Assembly: GCA_964389025.1 (NCBI GenBank)
Contig: CAYMCQ010000039.1
Coordinates: 1 to 35,656 of the forward strand
Direction of reading: 5' to 3'
DNA length: 35,656 nucleotides
Source: CAYMCQ01 sp964389025
Lineage (GTDB): Bacteria; Verrucomicrobiota; Verrucomicrobiia; Limisphaerales; CAYMCQ01
Shown here one piece after another: positions 24,673 through 33,999 of the stretch; the first letter of the stretch is position 1, and each line of letters begins with the position of its first letter. A program made the position numbers and the translations under genes. A model generated the notes under the pieces. That model saw only the letters and a list, made by a program, of their open reading frames with translations. It did not search any database and was not told where the DNA came from.

Positions 24673-25587
24673 ATGCATTGGATAAACAGATCAGCCTCAG
24701 ATGTTCCAGCCTCTCCAATGTCACGAGGCAGGTCGGGATTCACCCTGATCGAACTGCTGGTCGTTATCGCCATCATCGCGATTTTGGCGGGCATGCTGCT
24801 CCCCGCGCTTTCCAAGGCGAAGCTCAAAACGCAGGGCCTGTTGTGCATGAACAATCATCGCCAGTTGACGCTGGCCTGGCGGATGTATACCGATGACAGT
24901 AGCGACAACCTGCCTTACGCAACGGCACTCGGTCCCCAACTGGCTCAGTATTCCTGGGTGCAGGGGGCTTTGGATTTCAATCCAAACAACCGTTCTAATT
25001 GGGACATTGAAGCGGACATTACCAAAAGTCCATTGTGGCCATACTCGGGAAAATCTCCGGCCATCTGGAAATGCCCGGCAGACAGCAGCAAAGTCACCTT
25101 GTCGGATGGCCGCATCATGCCACGTGTGCGCAGCATGGCCATGAGCATCTGGGTGGGTGGGTGGGGACTGGGCAGCATCACCGCGCCTCGTTGGAACGCT
25201 AATTGTTCGAGTGGGGACTGGAAGGTGTATGGAAAATTTTCTGATTTCAATGACCCCGGCCCAGCCAGGACTTGGGTGCTGGTGGATGCGCGAGAGGACC
25301 GCATCAACTATGGCAACTTCTTCACAGATATGACGGGGTTCCTGAATGTGCCTTCGAGTTGGCGGTTTCACTGGGATATGCCCGGAAGCTACCACCATCG
25401 CGCCGGGGGTTTTTCCTTCGTTGACGGCCACGCAGAGATCAAAAAATGGCGGGACGATCGCACCATGCCACCCGTCGTGAAAGATGTCGCACTGCTCAAC
25501 CAATCTGATGAATTTGTGGCATCTCCGGGCAATCCGGACATTTATTGGATGCAGGAACGCTCCACGCGATCGAGCAAAACCCGGTGA
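24673..25587 (+). CDS. Type II secretion-type pseudopilin with an H-X9-DG domain
   Basis: The 304-residue protein has a prepilin leader ending in GRSG, a cleavage site before FTLIELLVVIAIIAILAGMLLPALS, and the conserved Glu five residues into the mature part. The C-terminal part contains YHHRAGGFSFVDGHAE, the H-X9-DG prepilin-associated motif that is abundant in Planctomycetes, Lentisphaerae and Verrucomicrobia. Between them is a large beta-rich globular region with several Trp. An alternative start at the ATG at 24718 (MSRGRSG) would give a shorter, classical leader. The gene has no pilus-assembly neighbours. It lies exactly between the rhodanese remnant and moeB, which share their sequence, so it may have been brought in by, or flanked after, a duplication. 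Confidence 0.9.
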   Translation: MHWINRSASDVPASPMSRGRSGFTLIELLVVIAIIAILAGMLLPALSKAKLKTQGLLCMNNHRQLTLAWRMYTDDSSDNLPYATALGPQLAQYSWVQGALDFNPNNRSNWDIEADITKSPLWPYSGKSPAIWKCPADSSKVTLSDGRIMPRVRSMAMSIWVGGWGLGSITAPRWNANCSSGDWKVYGKFSDFNDPGPARTWVLVDAREDRINYGNFFTDMTGFLNVPSSWRFHWDMPGSYHHRAGGFSFVDGHAEIKKWRDDRTMPPVVKDVALLNQSDEFVASPGNPDIYWMQERSTRSSKTR

Positions 25588-25621
25588 CCCCTATACTGCC
25601 CCTGGCAGACCTCAGCGAAGT

Positions 25622-26770
25622 TCAATACTTCGGCACGCTGTGATCAATCTCATCCGACCACGCGCTGATGCCGCCTTTGACATTTTTGAGATACTTGAAA
25701 CCTTGCTCGCGCAGGAACTGAAGCGCCTTCATCGAACGCACGCCGCTTTTGCAGTGGATGTAGTAATGCGTGTTCGGGTCAAGCTCTGTGAAGCGATGCT
25801 GAAGCTGGCTCAACGGAATCTGCGGCACGCCGTTGATGTGCGCGATCTCGTATTCGTCCGGCTCGCGAACGTCAATGACCTTGATGCTGAGCTTCGGATC
25901 GTCGAGCGCGCGTTTCATTTCTTGGACAGTCACTTCGTCGGGATGTTGAGTCGGCGCGGCTGGTTCAGGCGTGATGCCGCAGAACATTTCGTAGTCAATC
26001 AATTCCTTGATCGTCGGATTGTCGCCGCACAACGGACATTGCGGGTCGCGGCGCAATTTCAATTCGCGGAATTTCATGTCGAGCGCGTTAAACAACACAA
26101 GTCGCCCGACAAGTGAAGTGCCTTTGCCGAGCGCGAGTTTCAAAATTTCCGTCGCCTGAATGCAGCCGATGATGCCGGGCAACACGCCGAGCACGCCGCC
26201 TTCCGCGCAACTCGGCACCATTCCCGGCGGCGGCGGTTCGGGATAAAGACAGCGATAACACGGCCCGTCGAGATGCGGCGCGAACACGCTGGCCTGCCCT
26301 TCAAACCGGAAAATCGAGCCGTAAACATTCGGCTTCTTGAGCAGCACGCAGGCGTCGTTCGTGAGATAGCGCGTGGGGAAATTATCCGTGCCGTCCACCA
26401 CGATGTCGTAATCCTTGATGATGTCGAAAGCGTTCTCGCTCGTAAGCCGCGTGTTGTGGATCACCACTTCGACGCCGGGATTGATGCCGTTGATGGTTTC
26501 CTTCGCCGACTCTGCCTTCGAGCGGCCCACGTCCGCGTCCGTGTGCAAAATCTGCCGTTGCAGGTTCGAGAAATCCACCGTGTCGAAATCCACGATGCCG
26601 ATTTTGCCGATGCCCGCCGCCGCCAGATACATCGCGATGGGTGAGCCGAGTCCGCCCGCGCCGATGCACAGCACGCTTGCCGAACAGATTTTCTTTTGTC
26701 CCGCCAGGCCGACCTCCGGCAAAATCAAATGGCGCGAGTAGCGCCGAATTTCTTCATTGCTCAATTGCAT
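25622..26770 (-). CDS. moeB: MoeB-like adenylyltransferase with a C-terminal rhodanese domain
   Basis: The 382-residue protein activates the C-terminus of a ubiquitin-like sulfur carrier (MoaD/ThiS type) by adenylation. The E1-like domain has CIGAGGLGSPIAMYLAAAGIG for ATP binding, DFDTVDFSNLQRQ and DGTDNFPTRY, and two Cys pairs that bind zinc (CYRC and CPLC). A rhodanese domain (about residues 280-382) carries the persulfide-forming Cys in HCKSGVRS. The two-domain form is the MOCS3/MoeZ type, able to both adenylate and sulfurate its partner. The carrier genes are not in the window. Its tail is duplicated at 24093-24410. Confidence 0.94.
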   Translation of the reverse strand: MQLSNEEIRRYSRHLILPEVGLAGQKKICSASVLCIGAGGLGSPIAMYLAAAGIGKIGIVDFDTVDFSNLQRQILHTDADVGRSKAESAKETINGINPGVEVVIHNTRLTSENAFDIIKDYDIVVDGTDNFPTRYLTNDACVLLKKPNVYGSIFRFEGQASVFAPHLDGPCYRCLYPEPPPPGMVPSCAEGGVLGVLPGIIGCIQATEILKLALGKGTSLVGRLVLFNALDMKFRELKLRRDPQCPLCGDNPTIKELIDYEMFCGITPEPAAPTQHPDEVTVQEMKRALDDPKLSIKVIDVREPDEYEIAHINGVPQIPLSQLQHRFTELDPNTHYYIHCKSGVRSMKALQFLREQGFKYLKNVKGGISAWSDEIDHSVPKY

Positions 26771-26922
26771 AAATCAAATCGAATCAAGTGTGACAGGGTA
26801 AAACGAACATGAAATAAATCAAGCGGCTCAATTCGCCACCCTGTCGTGCATCAGCGTCGTTAAAGCGGTGGCGTATCCGTCTAAAAAACCTTTTCCAGTT
26901 AGGCTTGAATTCATCGGCATGG

Positions 26923-29900
26923 TCAGTTCGTGGTTTTGGTTTTAGTTGTGGCCGGGTCATGCACCGGCGTTTGCTCGTCGGTCAGGTGGATGATGGCCTG
27001 CAACGGGGCGCGGACGCTGTCGGAGTGCCGCTGCAATTCGTTGCCCAATTCATCCATGACCTGGTTGAGCAGGTAGGCCAGCAGCATCGTGCGCAGTTTG
27101 TCCTCTTCAAACGGAAGAATTGCCAACCCGTGCAGTTTCTCGCAATAAGCCTGCAAATACGCGCGGCTCACGGCGCGGTTCCAGTGCCTGACCCACGGCT
27201 CGAATTTCGGCAGGTTCGCAGGGGAAATGACCCCCATCTCGACTTGTTGATGGAAGCCTGCATACGCCGCATGATGAAACGAACGCACCATCCTCGCCAC
27301 ATCACGCAACGGCGAACGCTTGATGCTGCGCTCGCTGATCGGCACGGAGGCGTCGCCTTCAAAATCGAGAAAGGCAAAATCGCGTCCGGTCCAAAGCACC
27401 TGGTCGAGATGCAAGTCGCCGTGGATGCGGATGCGGCCCGCCTCAAAACGCTGGTCCACCAACTGACGAAAATGCTGGAGGATGACCGGTTCCAATTCCG
27501 TGACGCGCTGCGCGACGGGCGCGAGGTCCAGCGGCAGCGTCTTGATCCGTTTTCGGAGCAGGCGCAGATTTTGCGCCGCCAGCGAGCGCATGGATTGAAA
27601 CACGCCGCGCAGATAATGCGGCGTCATCGGCTCCAGCGAAAAATCTTCGCCCGCGCCACCGGACGCGAGCACGAGATGCAGTTCGGCGGTGCGCACGCCA
27701 AGCAGGCGGGCGGATTCAAGATAAGTGCCGACATGATCCACTACATCTGGAGGCAGTCCGTGTTGTGGCAGTTTGAGCTGACCGATTGGCGGCGGCGCTT
27801 CCGGCGAACGACCTTGCGCCGCTGAGGCGAACACGCGGTCATAATAACGGCTGACAGCATCCAGCGTGAACCGCCAGGCGTTCTTGGCGTAGGGCACGAA
27901 CGCCTTGGCGACAGCCAGAGTCATTTGAGAATCGCCTGCAGCGTGGTATTCCAGCGCGCCAAGCAAGGGCGGGCTGTGTGGAAAATTTTTGTCGGCGAGG
28001 AATCGCCCGATTTCAAGCTCGGGATTCAGGCCCTGGCCGAGCCGTCGGAAAAATTTCAGGACGACCTTGTCCAGGAACAACGCAGTGACGTTGCCTTCAT
28101 CCGTGTTGAGGATCCTCGGAGTGGGCGTCACCTCCGTATTCAACACTAGAAGCAGCGCCGCCGTGCGCGTCGCCTCGACTTCGCCCTGCTCATTGCGCAA
28201 ATGGTCCCGCTGGCGGATTTGTTTAAACAGGGCCTTGGCGAACGCCGGGTTGGCGAACGCGTCGTAAAGCACGCCGAGGCGGGAGCCGTCCGGCAGCGCC
28301 AGTTCCGCCACACTCTGTTCGCGGCGCTGAACGGCCTCTTCGCCAGCCGCCAATGCCAGTGGCAAGGCGAACACTTCCGGGTTCGCATCCACATATTCAA
28401 CTTGGAGAAACGTGAGCGCGGCGGAGCCGGCTTCCGGCATCGGCACGAGGAAATGCTCCTTGAGTGTGACCAGCTTGATGGTTTTTCCGCAGCCGGAAAA
28501 CCACGGCTGCGTCCGGAGATAATCGGGCAGGAGCGTCTCAAATCTCACCTTGGTTTCGCCTAGGAAAATGTCTTGCCAGTTTTCCGTGATGGCGAGCACC
28601 GGCAGGGGCAGCGGCGTGCCGTCACCGTCGCTGACCGTCACCGGTTGCAGTTTTACTTCGAGCGAAAACCAGAAAAAATTGTGCGGGCCGAGGGTGAGAA
28701 AATAAGGAGCGTCCGTGATGGCTGGGAATTTCATGCGCCCGAACAGCTCGACTGGAATCATCTGTTTGAAGGCCGACAAATCCAGTTCCACCGGCTGCGT
28801 GAAGCGCGAGAGATTGGCGACGACGAGGATGATTTCCTTTTCGTGGCGCAGGACGTAGCCCAAAATCTTGTGGTTGTCCGGCTGGAGAAATTCGCATTTG
28901 CCCTCGCCGAGCGCGCGCCAGCGTTTGCGCAGCGAAAGCATCCGGCGCATCCACCAGAGCAAGGAATGCGGATTGGCCAGTTGCTCCTCGACGTTGCAGG
29001 CCTCGTAATGATAGGCCGGGTCGAGAATGATCGGCAGATAGAGGCTCTGCGGATTGGCGCGGGAGAAGCCGGCGTTTTTGTCCGAACTCCACTGCATCGG
29101 CGTGCGCACACCGTTGCGGTCGCCGAGATAGATGTTTTCGCCCAGGCCGATTTCGTCGCCGTAATACAGCACCGGCGTCCCGGGCAGCGAGAAGAGCAGC
29201 GCGTTGAGCAGCTCGATGCGTTTGCGGTCGTTGCCGAGCAGGGGCGCGAGGCGGCGGCGGATGCCGAGGTTGAGCCGCGCCTGATGCACCTGCGCATACA
29301 TCCGATACATGTAATCGCGCTCCTCGTCGGTGACCATTTCGAGCGTCAGCTCGTCGTGGTTGCGGAGAAACAGCGCCCACTGGCTTGTTTCAGGAATCGG
29401 CGGCGTCTGCTCCAGAATGTCCACGATAGGCAACCGGTCTTCCATACGCAGCGCCATGAACAAACGCGGCATCAGCGGAAAATGAAACGCCATGTGACAT
29501 TCGTCGCCCTTGCCGAAATACTTCACCGCGTCCTCTGGCCACTGGTTGGCCTCGGCGAGCAACATGCGGTCGCTATATTTTTTGTCCACATGGGCGCGGA
29601 GTTTTTTCAGGAAGGCGTGCGTCTCGGGCAGGTTTTCGCAGTTGGTGCCCTCGCGTTCGTAGAGATACGGCACGGCGTCCAGCCGCAGGCCGTCCACGCC
29701 GAGTTCCAGCCAGAAGTCCACCGCCTTGATGATTTTCTCATGCACCTCGGGATTTTCAAAGTTGAGGTCGGGCTGGTGCGAAAAAAAGCGGTGCCAGAAA
29801 TACGCCTTGGCCACGGGATCCCACGTCCAGTTCGAGGCTTCCACATCCTTGAAAATAACCCGTGTGCCCGGGTATTTTTTGGGCGTGTCGCTCCAGACGT

Positions 29901-30315
29901 AAAAATTCCGCCAGCGGCTGCCGGGCTTGGCGCGGCGGGCGCGCTGGAACCACGGATGCTGGTCGGACGTGTGGTTCAGCACGACTTCGGTGATGACGCG
30001 CAGCCCGCACTCGTGCGCCTCGCGCAGGAAGGTTTTGAAATCAGCGAGCGTGCCATACATCTGATGCACGTTGCAATAATCGGCGATGTCATAGCCGTCG
30101 TCCTTGAGCGGTGAAGGATAAAATGGCAGCAGCCATATTGTCGTTACGCCGAGATCCTTGATGTAATCGAGCTTTTGGGTCAGCCCGCGAAAATCGCCGG
30201 TGCCGTCGCCGTCCGCGTCGTAAAACGCACGGACATGGACTTCGTAAATGACGCCGCTCTTATACCAGAACGATTCCGGGCCGCGTTCTGCGCTTTTGGT
30301 TTGGGGGTCTGTCAT
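26923..30315 (-). CDS. treS: Trehalose synthase (TreS) fused to maltokinase
   Basis: The 1130-residue fusion starts with a GH13 TreS domain (about 1-560) that interconverts maltose and trehalose. The catalytic triad is visible as D213 (GLRLDAVPY), E255 (LLAEANQ) and D321 (LRNHDELTLE). After a linker, the C-terminal half (about 590-1110) is a maltokinase with the kinase motif HGDLHLDQ (residues 965-972) and LDFEGD, phosphorylating maltose to maltose-1-phosphate. The fused form is common outside mycobacteria. Its ATG is three bases after the OtsA-OtsB stop, so the two are an operon. GlgE, which uses maltose-1-phosphate to make alpha-glucan, is not in the window. Confidence 0.95.
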   Translation of the reverse strand: MTDPQTKSAERGPESFWYKSGVIYEVHVRAFYDADGDGTGDFRGLTQKLDYIKDLGVTTIWLLPFYPSPLKDDGYDIADYCNVHQMYGTLADFKTFLREAHECGLRVITEVVLNHTSDQHPWFQRARRAKPGSRWRNFYVWSDTPKKYPGTRVIFKDVEASNWTWDPVAKAYFWHRFFSHQPDLNFENPEVHEKIIKAVDFWLELGVDGLRLDAVPYLYEREGTNCENLPETHAFLKKLRAHVDKKYSDRMLLAEANQWPEDAVKYFGKGDECHMAFHFPLMPRLFMALRMEDRLPIVDILEQTPPIPETSQWALFLRNHDELTLEMVTDEERDYMYRMYAQVHQARLNLGIRRRLAPLLGNDRKRIELLNALLFSLPGTPVLYYGDEIGLGENIYLGDRNGVRTPMQWSSDKNAGFSRANPQSLYLPIILDPAYHYEACNVEEQLANPHSLLWWMRRMLSLRKRWRALGEGKCEFLQPDNHKILGYVLRHEKEIILVVANLSRFTQPVELDLSAFKQMIPVELFGRMKFPAITDAPYFLTLGPHNFFWFSLEVKLQPVTVSDGDGTPLPLPVLAITENWQDIFLGETKVRFETLLPDYLRTQPWFSGCGKTIKLVTLKEHFLVPMPEAGSAALTFLQVEYVDANPEVFALPLALAAGEEAVQRREQSVAELALPDGSRLGVLYDAFANPAFAKALFKQIRQRDHLRNEQGEVEATRTAALLLVLNTEVTPTPRILNTDEGNVTALFLDKVVLKFFRRLGQGLNPELEIGRFLADKNFPHSPPLLGALEYHAAGDSQMTLAVAKAFVPYAKNAWRFTLDAVSRYYDRVFASAAQGRSPEAPPPIGQLKLPQHGLPPDVVDHVGTYLESARLLGVRTAELHLVLASGGAGEDFSLEPMTPHYLRGVFQSMRSLAAQNLRLLRKRIKTLPLDLAPVAQRVTELEPVILQHFRQLVDQRFEAGRIRIHGDLHLDQVLWTGRDFAFLDFEGDASVPISERSIKRSPLRDVARMVRSFHHAAYAGFHQQVEMGVISPANLPKFEPWVRHWNRAVSRAYLQAYCEKLHGLAILPFEEDKLRTMLLAYLLNQVMDELGNELQRHSDSVRAPLQAIIHLTDEQTPVHDPATTKTKTTN

Positions 30316-30318
30316 GGT

Positions 30319-32559
30319 TCAAGGTGACGGTGAAGTGCCAGCAGTTTTTTCGCGTGGGACTTCGCTTAATTCGCGCAGCATTTTTCGCACGGTCGCCGGG
30401 CCGCTCAAATAATAGCGCGCCGCCGTGCTGACCGGGCCGACGCGCACCGAGAACGCCGACGGCGGCAGGGCGCGGAATAAATCCTCGTCCGTCCAGTCAT
30501 CCCCGATGCCGAGAATGAAATCCGGCGCGTATTGTTTCAGCCATTCCAGCCCGGCGGTGCCTTTGTTGACGCCGGTGTTACGGATCTCAATGACCTTGTT
30601 GCCCTCAAAAACCTGCACGTCAATGTTGCGCGTGTAGCCGGCAAGGTCGTCAATCAGTTCCTTCGCGCGCTGCGAGGCCTGTTCTGGGTCAGCCCGCCGG
30701 TAATGCCAGGCGAGCGAAAATTCCTTTTCCTCCAGCAGCGCGCCCGGCAGGCGGTCCACATAAAGCAGCAGAATCGGACGCACGCGCTCTTTCCAATCGG
30801 CGGTCATGGTTTTCAACATGCGCCAGTCGGAATTTTTATTCCGCAACCAGACGCCATGCTCGGCGATCAGCGAGACCGGCACTTTGCCGAACCATTCCTC
30901 CAGGGTTTGGCGGGGGCGCCCGCTGACAATGCACACTTCATTGGCCGAATCCGCTGACAACGAGGTGAGCATTTCCAAAAGCTCCGCATCCGGCGGTGCC
31001 AGCTTCGGTTCCTCGGCAAACGACACCAGGGTGCCGTCGTAATCCAGCAGCAACGTCCGCTGCGTGGCCGCGCGATATTGCTGCGTCAAACTGGAATGGG
31101 CCTTGCCGATGAGCAACCGCGCTCGCCGGGCGGCTTCGATCTTTTGCGTGGCCAGCAACGCCTGCACGAAATCATCCGCCCAACGAACCACGTTGTAGCG
31201 GCGCAGCCGGTCTTGCAGCAGTTGATTGCGCCGGATTTGTTCCTTGACCGGCATCGTCAAGGCCTGTTCCAGCGCCTTCGCAAAATCTTCACGGTGAAAC
31301 GGATTGATGATGATCGCCTCGCCCATTTCCTTCGCCGCGCCGGCCATCTCGCTCAAAATCAACACGCCGGTCTGGTCGGGGAGCGACGCGATGAATTCCT
31401 TGGCCACCAGATTCATGCCGTCGCGCAGCGGCGTGATGAGCGCCACGTCGCACAGGCGGTAGAGCGCCACGATCTCGTCGAACGTCAGGTTGCGGAACTG
31501 ATAGACCAACGGCGTCCAATGCACGTTGCCAAAGTCACCGACAATGCGCCCGACCGTCTGCTCCAGCTCCAGTTTCATCGCCTGATAGCTGTCCACGCCA
31601 ATGCGTGACGGCGCGACGGAAATGATGAACACGACCTTGCCGTGCCATTGCGGGTTGAGCTTCAAAAAGGTTTCGTAGCCGCGCAGCCGGTAGATGAGTC
31701 CTTTCGTGTAATCCAGGCGGTCCACGGAGAAAATCACCTTTTGCCCGACGCACTTCTGCCGCAATTCCTCCACGCGCAATTCGGTATCCTTGGACGCAGC
31801 GGCCTGTGTGAAACGGTCGAAGTCCACACCCATCGGAAACGTGTCCACGTCCACCACGCGGTCGCGGAGCGTCAGATTGCCCAGCTGGTGTTCATAACCG
31901 GACGTGCGCAGCACTGAGGTCAGGAAATCCCGCGCATAATCGTGAGTGTGAAAACCGAGCAGACTCGAACCGAGCAGACCTTCGATGATTTCCTCGCGCC
32001 AGGCCCGGGGCAGCAGCCGAAAAATTTCCCAGGACGGAAACGGGATGTGCAGAAAAAAACCGATGGGCATTTCCGGAAATTTTTCATGCACTAGTTTCGG
32101 CAGCAGCATCAGATGGTAATCATGAATCCACAAAATATCGCCCGGGCGCAGCGCATTCACCACTGCCTCGCCGAAGACTCGGTTGATGTTCCGGTATTCC
32201 TGCCAGTTCTCCTCCTCGTAATGCGTCAGCATCGGGAAATAGTGAAACAGCGGCCAGATGGTCTTGTTGCAGAAGCCGAGGTAAAAACGATCCATGCATT
32301 CCTCCGGCAGAAACACAGGACTGGATTTGAATTGCTGTTCGCCATAGCTCCGCACCGCTGTCTCGTGTTCTGGCGGGATGCTCGCGCCAGGCCAACCCAT
32401 CCACAGATAGTCAGGGCGATCCGTGCCCTCCGGCAACTTGCGGCCCAGATAACTCCACAACCCCGTCGTCAACCCGCCGGCACTGGGTTTGAACTGTGGC
32501 ACGCCATCTTTGAATGACACCGTGAATGGTAAACGGTTTGAAACGACAACCAACCTCAT
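30319..32559 (-). CDS. otsA: Trehalose-6-phosphate synthase/phosphatase fusion (OtsA-OtsB)
   Basis: With the ATG at 32559 the protein has 746 residues; an in-frame TTG nine codons upstream is less likely because MRLVVVSNRLPF is the usual beginning. The GT20 domain (about 1-475) has GGLTTGL, WIHDYHLMLLP and SVDRLDYTKGL, and condenses UDP-glucose with glucose-6-phosphate. The HAD-type phosphatase domain (about 500-735) begins with the nucleophile motif D506-Y-D-G-T and ends with GIGDDWTDEDLF. Together they make trehalose. It is the first gene of the two-gene trehalose operon and is divergent from the nucleoside phosphorylase; the promoter should lie in 32560-32678. Confidence 0.95.
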   Translation of the reverse strand: MRLVVVSNRLPFTVSFKDGVPQFKPSAGGLTTGLWSYLGRKLPEGTDRPDYLWMGWPGASIPPEHETAVRSYGEQQFKSSPVFLPEECMDRFYLGFCNKTIWPLFHYFPMLTHYEEENWQEYRNINRVFGEAVVNALRPGDILWIHDYHLMLLPKLVHEKFPEMPIGFFLHIPFPSWEIFRLLPRAWREEIIEGLLGSSLLGFHTHDYARDFLTSVLRTSGYEHQLGNLTLRDRVVDVDTFPMGVDFDRFTQAAASKDTELRVEELRQKCVGQKVIFSVDRLDYTKGLIYRLRGYETFLKLNPQWHGKVVFIISVAPSRIGVDSYQAMKLELEQTVGRIVGDFGNVHWTPLVYQFRNLTFDEIVALYRLCDVALITPLRDGMNLVAKEFIASLPDQTGVLILSEMAGAAKEMGEAIIINPFHREDFAKALEQALTMPVKEQIRRNQLLQDRLRRYNVVRWADDFVQALLATQKIEAARRARLLIGKAHSSLTQQYRAATQRTLLLDYDGTLVSFAEEPKLAPPDAELLEMLTSLSADSANEVCIVSGRPRQTLEEWFGKVPVSLIAEHGVWLRNKNSDWRMLKTMTADWKERVRPILLLYVDRLPGALLEEKEFSLAWHYRRADPEQASQRAKELIDDLAGYTRNIDVQVFEGNKVIEIRNTGVNKGTAGLEWLKQYAPDFILGIGDDWTDEDLFRALPPSAFSVRVGPVSTAARYYLSGPATVRKMLRELSEVPREKTAGTSPSP

Positions 32560-32678
32560 ACAAATACTTTTCGCCCTTTTCAGCAACGGCTGTCAAGGTA
32601 TACCGATACCGCTCCACTTGGAAAAATTCAGCATCTTGGAGCTTGGCTCCTGACGACGGCGGTTTAGTCTTCAATCAA

Positions 32679-33503
32679 ATGGATTCTTCAGACTTACAGG
32701 CTGCCGCCGCGCAGCTCAAACAAGTTTCCAAACTCCGGCCAACGCTCGCAATTGTCCTCGGCAGCGGATTTCATCACGTCCTGTCCGCGTTGAAGATTGA
32801 CGCGCGGATCTCCTACAAAAAACTTCCCGGCTGGCCGCCGGTCGGCGTGGCGGGACATGGCGGGGAATTGTTCATCGGCAAACTTGGCGGGACGCCGGTT
32901 TTGATCCTGAGCGGGCGCTGTCATTTTTACGAGGGTCACGCGATGGAGCGGGTGACATTTGCGGTGCGCGTGCTGGCGGCGTATGGGATCCGCGATCTGC
33001 TTTTGACGAACGCAGCGGGCGGCGTGAACACAATTTTTCGCGCCGGTGATTTCATGGCGCTGACCGACCACATCAATTTCATGGGCACGAATCCGCTTCG
33101 CGGCCCGGCCATACCCGGCTTGGCGCGGTTTGTGGATTTGACGCAGGCTTACGATCCGAAATTGATTTCGCTTCTGCAACGCGCCGCGCGCCGGACGAAA
33201 ATCAACTTGCGGCGCGGAGTTTATCTTGCGGTGAGCGGGCCGAGCTACGAGACGCCAGCCGAGATTCGTGCGTTCGCAAAACTTGGTGCCGATGCGGTGG
33301 GCATGAGCACAGTGCCGGAGGCGATTGTGGCGCGGCAATGCGGCTTGCGCGTGGCTGGATTGTCCTGCATCACGAACCTTGCTGCGGGGCGAAGCAAGGA
33401 GCCGCTATCGCATCAGGAAGTGTTGGAGACGGCGGAGCGTGTAAAAAAGGTAGCCGCCATTTTTCTGAAAAGATTTGCCGAGCTTTATGGCAAACGGGGC
33501 TGA
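32679..33503 (+). CDS. punA: Purine nucleoside phosphorylase, trimeric type
   Basis: The 274-residue enzyme cleaves purine nucleosides with phosphate to free base and ribose-1-phosphate. It shows the trimeric-type motifs: VLGSGFHHVL near the N-terminus, GRCHFYEGH, LTNAAGGVN, VSGPSYETPAEIRAF, GADAVGMSTVPEAIVA and the late GLSCITNLAAG with the base-contacting Asn. The ATG at 32679 is chosen because the family begins just before this point; the frame is open upstream but overlaps the divergent promoter region. It is followed 21 bases later by cytidine deaminase, a natural nucleoside-salvage pair. Confidence 0.93.
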   Translation: MDSSDLQAAAAQLKQVSKLRPTLAIVLGSGFHHVLSALKIDARISYKKLPGWPPVGVAGHGGELFIGKLGGTPVLILSGRCHFYEGHAMERVTFAVRVLAAYGIRDLLLTNAAGGVNTIFRAGDFMALTDHINFMGTNPLRGPAIPGLARFVDLTQAYDPKLISLLQRAARRTKINLRRGVYLAVSGPSYETPAEIRAFAKLGADAVGMSTVPEAIVARQCGLRVAGLSCITNLAAGRSKEPLSHQEVLETAERVKKVAAIFLKRFAELYGKRG

Positions 33504-33524
33504 ATGTAGAAGGAAGAATGTAGA

Positions 33525-33956
33525 ATGAAGAAAAAAAATCAGAGCCTCCTTACGTCGGCTGCTACAAAAAAGTTGGTTCGTGCAGCAGCGAAGGCGCGGA
33601 AGTCTGCCGTGGCGCCTTACTCAAATTTTTTTGTAGGCGCGGCGCTGCTCACTCGGCGCGGCGAGGTCATCACCGGCGCGAACGTGGAGAGCGCGAGCTA
33701 CGGTTTGACGTGTTGCGCCGAGCGGGTGGCGTTGTTCAAGGCGTTGACCGATGGCGAAAAGGATTTTGTGGCCGTGGCAGTCGTGGCGCGCTCGCCAGGC
33801 GGCGCGGCACCGTGCGGCGCGTGCCGGCAATTGCTCGCGGAATACGCGCCGAACGCGAAAATTTTCATCGCTGACAGCAAGGCGCTGGGCCGAATCAGGA
33901 CATTTTCAATCAAGGAGTTATTGCCGAAGGCGTTCACTGGTAAAGCGCTGTCGTAG
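33525..33956 (+). CDS. cdd: Cytidine deaminase
   Basis: The 143-residue enzyme deaminates cytidine and deoxycytidine to uridine and deoxyuridine. The zinc site is complete: CAERVAL supplies a Cys and the catalytic Glu, and PCGACRQ two more Cys, the three-Cys pattern of the small tetrameric form. Upstream, PYSNFFVGAAL and GANVESASYG match the substrate-binding segments. A lysine-rich beginning (MKKKNQ) is unremarkable. A fair Shine-Dalgarno sequence (GAAGGAAG at about 33509-33516) precedes the ATG. It lies in a salvage operon with the purine nucleoside phosphorylase. Confidence 0.94.
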   Translation: MKKKNQSLLTSAATKKLVRAAAKARKSAVAPYSNFFVGAALLTRRGEVITGANVESASYGLTCCAERVALFKALTDGEKDFVAVAVVARSPGGAAPCGACRQLLAEYAPNAKIFIADSKALGRIRTFSIKELLPKAFTGKALS

Positions 33957-33999
33957 AAGCTGATTTTGGCATCCGAATTGTTGGTAATGGGGTCTGTCA

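Noticed and set aside
28573..30114. 513-codon open frame on the plus strand
   Set aside because: It lies wholly antisense to the TreS domain, whose catalytic motifs are clear; such frames arise from GC-rich codon bias.
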